A stretch of 64,000 nt of DNA. Source: Sorangium cellulosum (lineage in GTDB: Bacteria; Myxococcota_A; Polyangia; Polyangiales; Polyangiaceae). Shown here in pieces: positions 35,475 through 44,345 of this stretch. A model generated the notes under the pieces. That model saw nothing but the letters and a program-made list of their open reading frames with translations, did not search any database and was not told the DNA's origin. The position numbers were made by a program, and so were the translations under genes. Every line of letters starts with the position of its first letter. Within the stretch, counting starts at the first letter, position 1. The stretch spans positions 12,143,501-12,207,500 of the forward strand of contig NZ_CP012673.1 in NCBI RefSeq assembly GCF_002950945.1. Reading direction: 5' to 3'.

Positions 35475-36584
35475 TTACAGGATGCTCTTGCGGGGCGGGA
35501 CGCTCCCGCTGGGCGGGATGCTCCCGCTGGGCGGGATGCTCGCGCCGGGGAGGCTCGCGCGCGGGATGCTCGCGCGGGTGTTGATCGCCCAGAGCACGAT
35601 GGCGGCCAGGACCGGGCCGATGAAGATGCCGGCGGCGCCGAAGAACTCGAGCCCGCCGAAGATGCTGAGCAGGGCGATGAGCGGGTGCATCCCGCCGTGC
35701 GAGCTCTGGACCCACGGCCGGATCACGTTGTCCGAGAGCCCGATCAGGGCCGCCGCGGCGCACATGCCGATGCCCCCGCCGATGCGGCCCATCAGGAACA
35801 GGTAGACGGCCGCCCCCAGCGTCACCGGCGTGGTGCCGATCATCGGGACCAGCGAGAGCAGCGTGGCCAGCAGGCCGAAGAGCATCGCGCCGGGCACCTT
35901 GCAGATGAAGAGCGCGACCGTGGTCAGCGTCCCCTGGACGGCGGACGTCGCGAGCAGGCCGAGGACGGCGCCGTTCACCGTCTCCTGGATCGAGGCGAAG
36001 AGGACGTCGGTCTCCTCGTGCCTGAACGGCGACTGGGTGAGCAGCCAGCGCAGCAGCTGGCCGCCGTCGCGGAGCAGGTAGTAGAGCGCCACGACGAACA
36101 GGAAGGCGTCGACGATCGACTGGGGCACCGCCGCGACCATGCCGCCCGCGAAGTCCGCGATGGAGCTGCCCACCCGCTGGAACAGGTTGCTGACGTAATT
36201 GCGGACGTCGTCGCCGGACACTCCGGCCCTGTTGAGGAGCCCCGACAGCCGCCCGTCGTTCAGCATGCCCTGGACGCGCTCGATCGTGTTGGACCAGTCC
36301 CGGGAGAAGAAGCGGCTGATCGAGGCCGAGGCCTCGATGATGATGATCGCGAGCGGGATGCACACGAGGACGATCACGCTCGCCGTGAAGATCGAGGGGG
36401 CGAACCGGCGGAAGCGGCCGAGTCGAGGCGCGAGGCGCCGCTGGAGCGGGGAGACGAGGAGCGCCACCAGCCCGCCGAGCAGGACGGGGACGAGCAGCCC
36501 CTTCACCATCCAGAAGAACAGCGCGATGAGCCCCGCCCGGAGGGCAAACGACAGCCATCGATCTGACTGTGTGGTGTTGTTCAT
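35475..36584 (-). CDS. AI-2E family (PerM/TqsA-like) transporter
   Basis: 369 residues from ATG 36584 (MNNTTQSDRW). Seven to eight transmembrane helices begin with ALRAGLIALFFWMVKGLLVPVLLGGLVALLVSP, the usual first pair. An amphipathic middle section (about 95-155) precedes the C-terminal helices with family marks PMIGTTPV and GGLEFFGAAGIFIGPVLAA. Members export autoinducer-2 or act as Na+/H+ antiporters, so the cargo is not settled. The last 30 residues are a low-complexity SIPPSGSIPPSGS tail encoded by 18-bp DNA repeats (35503-35545). It is convergent with the HAD gene and divergent from the TM2 gene across 222 bp. Confidence 0.9.
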   Translation of the reverse strand: MNNTTQSDRWLSFALRAGLIALFFWMVKGLLVPVLLGGLVALLVSPLQRRLAPRLGRFRRFAPSIFTASVIVLVCIPLAIIIIEASASISRFFSRDWSNTIERVQGMLNDGRLSGLLNRAGVSGDDVRNYVSNLFQRVGSSIADFAGGMVAAVPQSIVDAFLFVVALYYLLRDGGQLLRWLLTQSPFRHEETDVLFASIQETVNGAVLGLLATSAVQGTLTTVALFICKVPGAMLFGLLATLLSLVPMIGTTPVTLGAAVYLFLMGRIGGGIGMCAAAALIGLSDNVIRPWVQSSHGGMHPLIALLSIFGGLEFFGAAGIFIGPVLAAIVLWAINTRASIPRASLPGASIPPSGSIPPSGSVPPRKSIL

Positions 36585-36806
36585 TGCCGTACGCGCCTGC
36601 CTCCGCGGCACACCCGGCGGCCGCTCGGCACCCAAGGTAGGGTGCGCCTCCGGCATACACCAGGATTTTTCGCGTGGCACGAGCCCGGCGCGCGCCTGGC
36701 GCTCACCGCACGCGTAGATTCCAGGATACAGTCCAGGTTGGCAGACGACCGCGGACGCGCGCCATTGCGTCCGGCGCGTCCGGCGCCTTCGCTGGAGGAA
36801 ACACGG

Positions 36807-37559
36807 ATGAGCATGAACGGGGGCGGGGGTCCGCCAGGGGGCGGGAACTGGGGCAACGGGGGCGGGGGCTGGGGATCGGGTCCGCCAGGCGGCCAGGGGG
36901 CACCGCCCGGTGGAGCTCCCTTCGGAGGCGGCTACCCGCCCGGGGGCTCCTACCCGCCGCCGGGCGGAGGTTATCCGCCGCCGGGCGGAGGTTATCCGCC
37001 GCCGGGAGCCGGCTGGGGCGCCCCGCCTGGCCCGCCGGGCGCGCCGCCCGGCGGCGGCTGGGGTCCACCCCCGCCGGGGTTCGGCGGCGGAGCGATGATG
37101 GGGCCTCCTCCCGACGGGATGGCGCTCTGGTCCGACAAAGACCAGGCGACGACCTTCCTGCTCGCCGCCTTCCTCGGCATCTTCGGCGCCGACCGCTTCT
37201 ATCTCGGCCAGACCGGCCTTGGCCTGCTGAAGCTGCTCACGTGCGGCGGGTTCGGCTTCTGGAGCCTCATCGATCTCATCCTGATCGGCACCGGATCCAT
37301 GCGGGATGCGCAGGGGCTCGTGCTCCGGCGGGACGCGCCCGTCGGATACCCGACCAAGAGCCAGTCCACGCTGTTCCTGCTCTCGTATTTCCTGGGCACG
37401 CTGGGGGCCGATCGCTTCTATCTCGGCCAGACCGGGCTCGGGCTCGCGAAGCTCTTCACGTGCGGCGGGCTCGGCATCTGGTCGCTGATCGACATGCTCA
37501 TGATCGGCATGGGCCGGTTCCGCGACGCGGACGGCAACTCCCTGCGGTTCGACCGCTGA
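36807..37559 (+). CDS. Double TM2-domain protein with Gly/Pro/Tyr-rich N-terminus
   Basis: 250 residues; ATG 36807 follows a GGAGG ribosome binding site by about 8 bases. Residues 1-105 are almost only Gly, Pro and Tyr (YPPPGGG units, two perfect 21-bp DNA repeats near 36960-37000), probably disordered and cytoplasmic or surface-exposed. Two TM2 domains follow (about 112-170 and 185-245). Each starts with a hydrophobic helix, then GADRFYLGQTGLGLxKLxTCGG, then a second helix (FWSLIDLILIG and IWSLIDMLMIG). The near-identity of the two repeats shows internal duplication. The function of TM2 proteins in bacteria is unknown. It is convergent with a broken protease gene. Confidence 0.85.
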   Translation: MSMNGGGGPPGGGNWGNGGGGWGSGPPGGQGAPPGGAPFGGGYPPGGSYPPPGGGYPPPGGGYPPPGAGWGAPPGPPGAPPGGGWGPPPPGFGGGAMMGPPPDGMALWSDKDQATTFLLAAFLGIFGADRFYLGQTGLGLLKLLTCGGFGFWSLIDLILIGTGSMRDAQGLVLRRDAPVGYPTKSQSTLFLLSYFLGTLGADRFYLGQTGLGLAKLFTCGGLGIWSLIDMLMIGMGRFRDADGNSLRFDR

Positions 37560-37602
37560 GCTTCAACGCCGCGCGCCGCGCGCCGCGGATCGCGCCGCCG
37601 GC

Positions 37603-38260
37603 TCACATCGCCGTGAGCGTGATGTTGTCGACCAGGAACGCCTGCTCCCCCGAGACGGCGCGCATCTGAAGGTTGTTGTCGTCCGAGGGCGGCGTGAACG
37701 TGGCGGTGCAGAAGTTCATCCAGGGCGACGCCGCGGAGAACGTCGTCGAGACGGCCTGCGCGCTGCCGCTCATCACGCGGAGCTGTCCCTCCGACCAGCC
37801 GGACGTGAGCTCGCGGCGCGCGTCAAAGCAGATCCGGTACGGGCGGCCGCCGGCGAGCGCGAGCTGCCGGTTGCGCACGGGGTACCCCGACGGGGAAGGG
37901 ACCACGCGGACTGCCCAGTTGGGCGTGCCCGTGGCGCCCCCGTCGGGCACCACCTGCGCGCGGCTGCCGTCGATATCGTTGCGCCAGTTCGTGCGCTTGT
38001 CGACCATGCGCGCGGTAGGTGCGGAACGTGATGGGCCCGCCGCCGCCGCGGTGCGCGGCGGTCAGGTACACGTTCGGCCCGATCATGACGCCGTTGCAGT
38101 AACCGCCCATCGACGCCTCGGCCCACTGGCTCACCGCGATATCGCGGGTTCGTGTAGTACTGATTCGCCGCAACCACGATCTGCTGGCTCGGGCTCACGG
38201 CCACCTCGGACGCGAGCGCGCGGGCTTCGCCGCCCTCGCCGCGCCCGATCCCCGGGTCGT
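37603..38260 (-). pseudogene. Frameshifted relic of a trypsin-like protease with carbohydrate-binding-like C-terminus
   Basis: Three reading frames must be joined. The first (from about 38260 to 38150) encodes SEVAVSPSQQIVVAANQYYTNP. The second (38150 to about 38015) encodes DIAVSQWAEASMGGYCNGVMIGPNVYLTAAH, the His region of a trypsin-like protease, but the usual Cys after the His is Arg. The third (38007 to 37603) encodes a jelly-roll-like part (LALAGGRPYRICFDARRE, FLVDNITLTAM) similar to CBM4/9-type domains. No GDSGG Ser motif is found, so the catalytic core is deleted as well as shifted. The 5' end runs into the downstream end of the GH35-type gene with no start codon or signal peptide. 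It is therefore a dead gene. Sequencing error could explain the shifts but not the missing core. Confidence 0.7.
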
Positions 38261-38263
38261 CCG

Positions 38264-40438
38264 CTACTCGAGCGCGAGCATCCGCACGGTGCGCGGCGTG
38301 AGCCGCACCTCCAGCGCGCCCCGCCGCGCCTCGAAGCGCGTGTCGTCCAGCACGTCGGTCGCGCGCGCCGCGCTCACGGTGACGCGCGCCACCACGTCCC
38401 CGTCCCCCGGGTTCAGCAGGAAGAGCACGCGCGGCGCGCCGGACGTGTCCTCGTGCAGCGTGGCGAACACGCCGTCCGGATCACACGCGAAGGCCGGCAG
38501 GCCGAGCGCGTCGATCGCGCGCGACACCGCGGCGTCCGCGGCGGCCGGGTCGTCCTGGAGCAGCGCCGGCAGCTGCTGGTCGGGGGCGCGGAGCCGGCTC
38601 AGGTCGTAGGGCGCCGCGAGCGGGCGGAAGGCGCCGTCGAAGGCGGGCTCGCGCGGGCCGATCGTGATCAACGTCCCGCGCGCCGCCGCCGCCTCGAGCC
38701 GCTCGAACAGCGACGGGCTCAGGCCGCCCGAGGTGGCGCAGATGATCCAGCGCGACCCCTCGAGCGAGACGTCGCGATCCTCGCCGCCCACGTGGGCGTA
38801 GGGCACGCCGCGCGCGTCGAGCGCCTCCTCGAACGCGCGCACGAAGGTGTCCGGATCCACCGCGAGCGGGTAGCCGAGCCCGAGGTCGTCCTCGAAGCAG
38901 CGGTCGCGCGCGCCGAGGTTCATGATCGCGAACGCCGCCCCGGCGACCGGGCCGAACGCGTGCATCACCCGGGCGAGCCGGCGCTCGGTGCGCGGCGTGA
39001 CGATGCGCACCGGGACGGCGCGGCGGAGCGTGTGGAACTCCGTCGCCTGGAGCGCCGCGGAGAGCTTCCGCCAGAAGGCGGCGAACGGGCGCGGGCGGCC
39101 GCGCGGATCGATCGGCGCGCCGATCCAGCGATCGCGCTCGACCGCCATGTAGATGTTGTAGCCGCGCAGCCCGTAGGCGAGCGCGGCCATCATCACGAAG
39201 GCGCTGTCGCGCTCCTCGAGCGGCGGGAAGAACGGCGGGAAGCCGGCGCCCATCTCGCACGCGAACGGCGGCAGGCCGAGCGCGTCGCAGCGCACCGCGA
39301 GCTCGGTCGTGCGGCGCGCGATGATCTCGCGGCTGCTCGGGCTCGCGATGCTGTAGTAGTCGAGGCCGACGAGGTCGACGACGCGCGAGATGCGGGCCGC
39401 GTTGAGCGGCGTCGCCTCCTGCCCCATCGGGAAATTGTGCATCGTGGGCAGGCCGTCGATGCCGGCGTCGGAGAGCGCCTTCGCGAAGCGGCCCATGGCG
39501 ATCTCGAGCAGGTGCTCGTGGAACTCGCTCCAGTCGAGGTGGCGCGCGAGCTCGGCCGGCGTCTCGGCGTCGAACGCGCCGGGCGGCTCGATCGTCGCGA
39601 ACCGCAGGTCGTCCTCCGCGGAGGCCGCGCGCTCGCGGCTCACCACGCGCAGGAGCGCCGCGGCGGGGTCCTCGCCCGCGGCCGCGCCGTCGTCCGGCGA
39701 AGGCTCGGCCTTCCTTGCGTACGCGCGCTGGAGCGCCTCGATCGTCCGGTACTTCTCGCGCAGGAAGTCGCGGTAGAGGGCGATCGCGTCGGGGTGGTAG
39801 TCCTGGTCGTACGCCCCGTCGCGGAAGTAGAGCGCGCCCTCGTTGTCGACCTGGAGGAGCACGATCGGGCCGTCCGGGTAGAGGTGCGGCTTGAGCACCG
39901 GGCCGAGCGCGTGGAAGTAACGGGCGGCCTCGTCGTGGAACGCGTTGCTCGCGTAGCTCGGCACCGGGAACCCGTACGGGAGCATCGGGAGCACGACCGG
40001 ATTGTTCCGCGACGAGCGGGCCTGGCAGCTCGGGTCCCAGATGATGCGCTCGGGGATGCCGAAGCAGGTGAGCTCCGCGTTGATGTGCGGGCCGGGGCGG
40101 ACGATGACGTAGAACCCGAGCGCGTGCGCGAGGCGGAGGAAGGCGCCGACGTCGCGGCGGGCGTCGGTCTCGCCGAAGTCGAACTGGCCCGGGCCCGTCT
40201 CGTGGACGGCCCATGGCACATAGATGTCGATCAGGTGAAGGCCGAGCGCGCGAGTGGCCTCGAGGCAGGCGCGCCAGTCCGGCGGATCGAGCCGCCAGTA
40301 ATGCAGGCTGCCGGCGTAGAGCGGCACCAGCTTGCCGCCGATGTCCAGGCCACCCGGGACGAGGCGCACCCCCCGGCTAGAGCGTTCCACTGGGGATCTC
40401 GCGTCCTGCGTCCTGCCCACGCCGGCGCACCCTAGCAA
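38264..40438 (-). CDS. GH35-type beta-galactosidase-like glycoside hydrolase
   Basis: 724 residues if the TTG at 40438 is used; a GTG at 40390 is an equally likely start. The N-terminal (beta/alpha)8 barrel has GH35 features: LYAGSLHYWRLDPPDWRACLEATRALG, YVPWAVHE, VIVRPGPHINAE, and LLQVDNEGALYF, in which the E follows N as in the acid/base NE pair. The predicted nucleophile is the Glu in FACEMGAGFPP. Residues after 430 form beta-rich domains usual for the family. No signal peptide is seen, so it is probably cytoplasmic. It would release terminal beta-galactose from oligosaccharides. DNEG instead of the common ENEY makes the exact specificity uncertain. Confidence 0.83.
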   Translation of the reverse strand: MLGCAGVGRTQDARSPVERSSRGVRLVPGGLDIGGKLVPLYAGSLHYWRLDPPDWRACLEATRALGLHLIDIYVPWAVHETGPGQFDFGETDARRDVGAFLRLAHALGFYVIVRPGPHINAELTCFGIPERIIWDPSCQARSSRNNPVVLPMLPYGFPVPSYASNAFHDEAARYFHALGPVLKPHLYPDGPIVLLQVDNEGALYFRDGAYDQDYHPDAIALYRDFLREKYRTIEALQRAYARKAEPSPDDGAAAGEDPAAALLRVVSRERAASAEDDLRFATIEPPGAFDAETPAELARHLDWSEFHEHLLEIAMGRFAKALSDAGIDGLPTMHNFPMGQEATPLNAARISRVVDLVGLDYYSIASPSSREIIARRTTELAVRCDALGLPPFACEMGAGFPPFFPPLEERDSAFVMMAALAYGLRGYNIYMAVERDRWIGAPIDPRGRPRPFAAFWRKLSAALQATEFHTLRRAVPVRIVTPRTERRLARVMHAFGPVAGAAFAIMNLGARDRCFEDDLGLGYPLAVDPDTFVRAFEEALDARGVPYAHVGGEDRDVSLEGSRWIICATSGGLSPSLFERLEAAAARGTLITIGPREPAFDGAFRPLAAPYDLSRLRAPDQQLPALLQDDPAAADAAVSRAIDALGLPAFACDPDGVFATLHEDTSGAPRVLFLLNPGDGDVVARVTVSAARATDVLDDTRFEARRGALEVRLTPRTVRMLALE

Positions 40439-40573
40439 GGATCGCAGGCAGTGGATACGCCGCGCAGCCGCCGGACGTGCGCCGGACGCGCCGGCGTGCC
40501 CGCGGCCGGCCGGCGCGTGTTCAGCGCGTGTCGGCGCACGTTCAGCGTGTGTCCAGCGCGTGTCAGCGCACCC

Positions 40574-42103
40574 TCACCGCACCATGCTCAGCGAGCGGGC
40601 GACGAGATCGTAGACCGGCCCCCAGGAGACGCCGAGCAGCACGGTCGGAATCGCGAGCGCCCACGTCGCGGCGCCGAGCAGCGGCCGCACGGACACGGGA
40701 CCGGCGGCCGCGTCCTTCTCCAGGTACATCGCGCGGAGGACACGCGCGTAATAGAAGAGGGAGATCACGCTGTTCACCACGCCGGCGACCGCGAGGATCC
40801 AGCTCCACGTGCCCCCGGCGGTGATGAGCGCCGAGAAGAGGTAGAACTTGCCGACGAACCCGGCCGTCGGGGGCAGACCGGTGAGCGAGATCAGGAACAC
40901 GGCCATCGCCGCCGCGACGAGCGGCGCGCGGCGCCCGAGCCCCCGGAAGGCCGAGAGCGTCTCGTCGCCGCCGCGCCGCTCGGCCACCGCCATCACCACC
41001 AGGAACGCGCCGAGGTTCATGAAGCAGTACGTGACGAGGTAGAACACGATCGCCGCGACGCCGGCGTCGCTGAACACGGAGAAGCCGAGCAAGAGGTAGC
41101 CGGCGTGCGCGATGCTCGAGTAGGCGAGCATGCGCTTCACGTTCTCCTGCCCGAGCGCCGAGAGGTTGCCGACGGCCATCGTCGCCATCGCGAGGCAGCC
41201 CGCGAGCACCGGCCACGGCGTCTCGACGCCGGGCGGCGCGCCGTCGATCCCGCGCGCCCCGAGCGCGTCCGAGAAGAAGCGGACCAGCACCGCGAAGCCG
41301 GCCGCCTTCGGCCCGACCGACAGGAGCGCGGTCACCGGGGTGGGCGCGCCCTCGTACACGTCCGGCGTCCACATGTGGAACGGGGCGGCGCTGATCTTGT
41401 AGCCGAAGCCCGCGAGCACGCAGGCCGTGCCGACGAAGACGACCTCGGGCACCCTGCCCTCCTGCGCCGTGAGCGCGGCGATGCGCGCCGCGCACTCGCC
41501 GAGGTGCATCGACGCGGTGGCGCCGAAGAGGAAGCTCATCCCGTAGAGCATGATCCCCGACGCGACGCCGCCGAAGATCACGTACTTGAGCGCCGCCTCG
41601 CTCGACTTCGCGTCGTTCACCTTGAAGCCCGCCAGCACGAAGCTGATGACGCTGACGAGCTCGATCGACAGGTAGATGGTCAAGAAGTGGCGGCTCGCCG
41701 CCATGAGGTTCATGCCCAGCGAGAGCACGAGCAGCAGCGTGAAGAACTCGCCCGGCTCCCGCCGCAGCTCCGGCTCGATCCCCGGCGTCCTCGAGGGCAC
41801 CGAGAAGAGGACGATGATCGCGGTGACGACCGCGAGCAGCACGCGGAACAGGTTCGAGAAGCGATCGAACGCGAGCAGGCCGTGGAAGAGGTTGAACGGC
41901 CCCGCGTCGCTCGCCAAAAAATACGCCCCGAGCCCGCCCGAGCAGCCGACGGCCGCGAGGCTGATGGCGACGAGGCCGGGGACCTTGAGGCGCTCCGGCG
42001 ACGCGAGATCCCACACGACGAGCAGCAGGGCGGCGGCGACGAGCGCGAGCTCCGGCGCGAGGTACGAAAGGCTCGCGATGTTGTCGAAGGTGCGTGGTTC
42101 CAC
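40574..42103 (-). CDS. nuoN: NADH-quinone oxidoreductase subunit N
   Basis: 509 residues from a GTG three bases after the nuoM stop. It has about 14 transmembrane helices of the Mrp antiporter type. Family marks include the Glu-bearing STYL-like YLSIELVSVISFVL, the Lys in AALKYVIFGGVASGIMLYG, KISAAPFHMWTPDVYEGAPTP with the conserved Lys, and NVKRMLAYSSIAHAGYLL. NuoN is one of three antiporter-like proton channels of complex I. It ends the nuoL-M-N unit. No further nuo gene follows, so the rest of complex I must be encoded elsewhere. Confidence 0.96.
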   Translation of the reverse strand: MEPRTFDNIASLSYLAPELALVAAALLLVVWDLASPERLKVPGLVAISLAAVGCSGGLGAYFLASDAGPFNLFHGLLAFDRFSNLFRVLLAVVTAIIVLFSVPSRTPGIEPELRREPGEFFTLLLVLSLGMNLMAASRHFLTIYLSIELVSVISFVLAGFKVNDAKSSEAALKYVIFGGVASGIMLYGMSFLFGATASMHLGECAARIAALTAQEGRVPEVVFVGTACVLAGFGYKISAAPFHMWTPDVYEGAPTPVTALLSVGPKAAGFAVLVRFFSDALGARGIDGAPPGVETPWPVLAGCLAMATMAVGNLSALGQENVKRMLAYSSIAHAGYLLLGFSVFSDAGVAAIVFYLVTYCFMNLGAFLVVMAVAERRGGDETLSAFRGLGRRAPLVAAAMAVFLISLTGLPPTAGFVGKFYLFSALITAGGTWSWILAVAGVVNSVISLFYYARVLRAMYLEKDAAAGPVSVRPLLGAATWALAIPTVLLGVSWGPVYDLVARSLSMVR

Positions 42104-42106
42104 GGC

Positions 42107-44251
42107 TTATCTGGAACTGGCGAGGACGCCGAGCACGCCCCGGCCCGCCGCGGCGCCGTCTGCGGCGGCGATCTGAGACGGCCCCGGCCTGTCGACGAGG
42201 CGGTGCACCTCGAGCGCCCCGCGGTCGATGAGGCCGAGGAGCGGGCGCGGCCAGAAGCCGAGGAGGAGGATCAGCGCCGCGAGCGGGGCGATGGACGCGA
42301 GCTCCCGCCGGCTGATCTCCGGGAACTTTCCGCCGAACGGCTCGAGGTACTTGCTCTGCCGCCACGACTCGCGGAACTTGCCGAGGAACATCCGCTGGAG
42401 CGCCCAGAGGTGGTAGGCCGCGGTGAGGATCACGCCGACGGCGGCGAGGATCGTGAGGGCGCGGTAGCGCGGGAAGGCGCCGATGAACGTCATCGCCTCG
42501 CCCCAGAAGCCGGACAGGCCGGGCAGGCCGAGCGACGCCATGAACGCGAAGCCCACGAACGCGGTGTAGAGCGGCATCTCCGAGGCGAGCCCGCCGAACT
42601 TGTCGATGTCGCGGGTGTGCACGCGGTCGTAGACGACGCCGACCAGGGTGAAGAGCATCCCGGTGATCAGGCCGTGGTTGAACATCTGCACGAGGCAGGC
42701 CTGGATGCCCTGCGGCGTCATCGCGCCGAGCGCGAGCAGGGTGAAGCCCATGTGGCTCACCGAGGAGTAGGCCACGAGCTTCTTCAGGTCGCTCTGCGCC
42801 ATCGCGCAGAACGCGCCGTAGAGGATGTTCACCACCCCGAACGCCGCCATCGCCGGCGCGGCCCACCGCGTCGCCTCGGGCAGCAGGGTGAAGTTGATGC
42901 GGAGGATGCCGTAGGTGCCCATCTTGAGGAGCACCCCCGCGAGGATCACGCTGATCGCCGTGGGCGCCTCCACGTGGGCGTCCGGCAGCCAGGTGTGGAA
43001 CGGGAACATCGGGATCTTGATGGCGAACGCGACGAACAGCCAGATCCAGACCACCTTCACCGCCGCGATGCCGAGGATCGTGAGCCCCTGTGCCGCCCAC
43101 GCGACGCGCGAGAGCTCCGGGATCGAGAAGATGCGCGAGGTCGCCTGGCCGTCGACCAGGTAGGAGCCGCCGGCGTTCAGGTAGAACCAGATGAACGCGA
43201 GCAGCATGAAGACGCTGCCCGCCAGCGTGTAGAGGAAGAACTTGATCGCGGCGTACTCGCGCCGCGGCCCGCCCCAGATGCCGATGAGGAAGTACATCGG
43301 CAGGAGCATCACCTCCCAGAAGACGAAGAAGAGGAACAGGTCGAGGGCGATGAAGACCCCGTACATCCCCGTCACGAGGAGGTTGTACATGGCCAGGTAC
43401 CCCTTCAGCTGATCGTGGACGCTGTAGCTCGCGAGCGCGCCCACGAACGAGATGATCGCCGTCAGGAGGACCATCGAGATCGACACGCCGTCGACGCCCA
43501 CGAAGTACTCGACGTGGAGCGAGCGGATCCAGACGCCGTGCTCGATGAACTGGTAGCCGTCGTTCCCGTCGATCCGGGTGAAGCGCCGGTCGAACCCGGC
43601 GTAGAGCCACCCTGCGAGCGCGAGGTTCACGCCCATGAGCACGACGGTGAACAGCCGGAGCTTGCGGTCGTCCTGGTAACGCAGGAGGTGCGCGAGGAAG
43701 ACCGCGACCACGCCGAGCAGCGGCAGGAACGTGAGGATCGAGAGGAGGTGGTCCCCGACGAAGCCGAGGCCGCGCCCGCGCTCGGCGTGGATGCCCATCG
43801 CCAGGGGCCGCGCCGGCTCGGCCGGGCCGGCCGGCGCCGCGTCCGACTCGACCACGACGTGCCCGTAGAGCTCGCGGGCGCGCGCGCTGGCCGCCCGCCA
43901 CCGGACCTCGACCTTGCGGCGCTCGCCCGGCGGGATGTCCGCCGCGGCGCCGCCGCCCTCGAGCGCCGCGCTGACGCCCGGCGGGACACGCGGGTCGGCG
44001 TCCGACGTGCGCACGGCCACGCGCGTCACCTTCACGGGCGCGGCGCCGGTGTTCTCGATCGTGAACGAGCCCGCGTACTCGCCCGGCCCCGCCTGGGTGA
44101 GCTCGACGGGCGCGCCGGGCGCCTCGGCGCGCAGCGCGATCCGGCCGCGCGGCTCGAGCGCCCGGGCGTCGTCGGCCGTCTGCGCCGGCGCGGGCGAGGC
44201 CGCGCCGAGCACGACGGCGAGCGCGGCCAGCAAGGAGGTCAGGAGCTTCAT
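42107..44251 (-). CDS. nuoM: NADH-quinone oxidoreductase subunit M with N-terminal periplasmic Ig-like domain
   Basis: 714 residues from ATG 44251, chosen because it begins a signal-peptide-like stretch (MKLLTSLLAALAVVLGAASP). Residues about 25-155 are an added beta-sandwich of ASH/DUF1573 type (GSFTIENTGAAPVKVTRVAV, ADIPPGERRKVEVRWR, YGHVVVESDAAP). Normal NuoM begins near residue 166 (LLSILTFLPLLGVVAVF) and is complete: FFVFWEVMLLPMYFLIGIWG (Glu), FAIKIPMFPFHTWLPDAH (Lys), and SDLKKLVAYSSVSHMG. NuoM starts on the periplasmic side, so the extra domain should sit in the periplasm. Typical NuoM has about 500 residues. The gene lies between nuoL (94-bp gap) and nuoN (3-bp gap). Confidence 0.95.
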   Translation of the reverse strand: MKLLTSLLAALAVVLGAASPAPAQTADDARALEPRGRIALRAEAPGAPVELTQAGPGEYAGSFTIENTGAAPVKVTRVAVRTSDADPRVPPGVSAALEGGGAAADIPPGERRKVEVRWRAASARARELYGHVVVESDAAPAGPAEPARPLAMGIHAERGRGLGFVGDHLLSILTFLPLLGVVAVFLAHLLRYQDDRKLRLFTVVLMGVNLALAGWLYAGFDRRFTRIDGNDGYQFIEHGVWIRSLHVEYFVGVDGVSISMVLLTAIISFVGALASYSVHDQLKGYLAMYNLLVTGMYGVFIALDLFLFFVFWEVMLLPMYFLIGIWGGPRREYAAIKFFLYTLAGSVFMLLAFIWFYLNAGGSYLVDGQATSRIFSIPELSRVAWAAQGLTILGIAAVKVVWIWLFVAFAIKIPMFPFHTWLPDAHVEAPTAISVILAGVLLKMGTYGILRINFTLLPEATRWAAPAMAAFGVVNILYGAFCAMAQSDLKKLVAYSSVSHMGFTLLALGAMTPQGIQACLVQMFNHGLITGMLFTLVGVVYDRVHTRDIDKFGGLASEMPLYTAFVGFAFMASLGLPGLSGFWGEAMTFIGAFPRYRALTILAAVGVILTAAYHLWALQRMFLGKFRESWRQSKYLEPFGGKFPEISRRELASIAPLAALILLLGFWPRPLLGLIDRGALEVHRLVDRPGPSQIAAADGAAAGRGVLGVLASSR

Positions 44252-44345
44252 CGAGGTGGACCTAGCCGCGATCGCGAGGGCGAGTCCAGGACCCAGGTTG
44301 GAGAGGTTCGACATCAGTACCCCGCGCAGAGGACCACGGCGCCGC

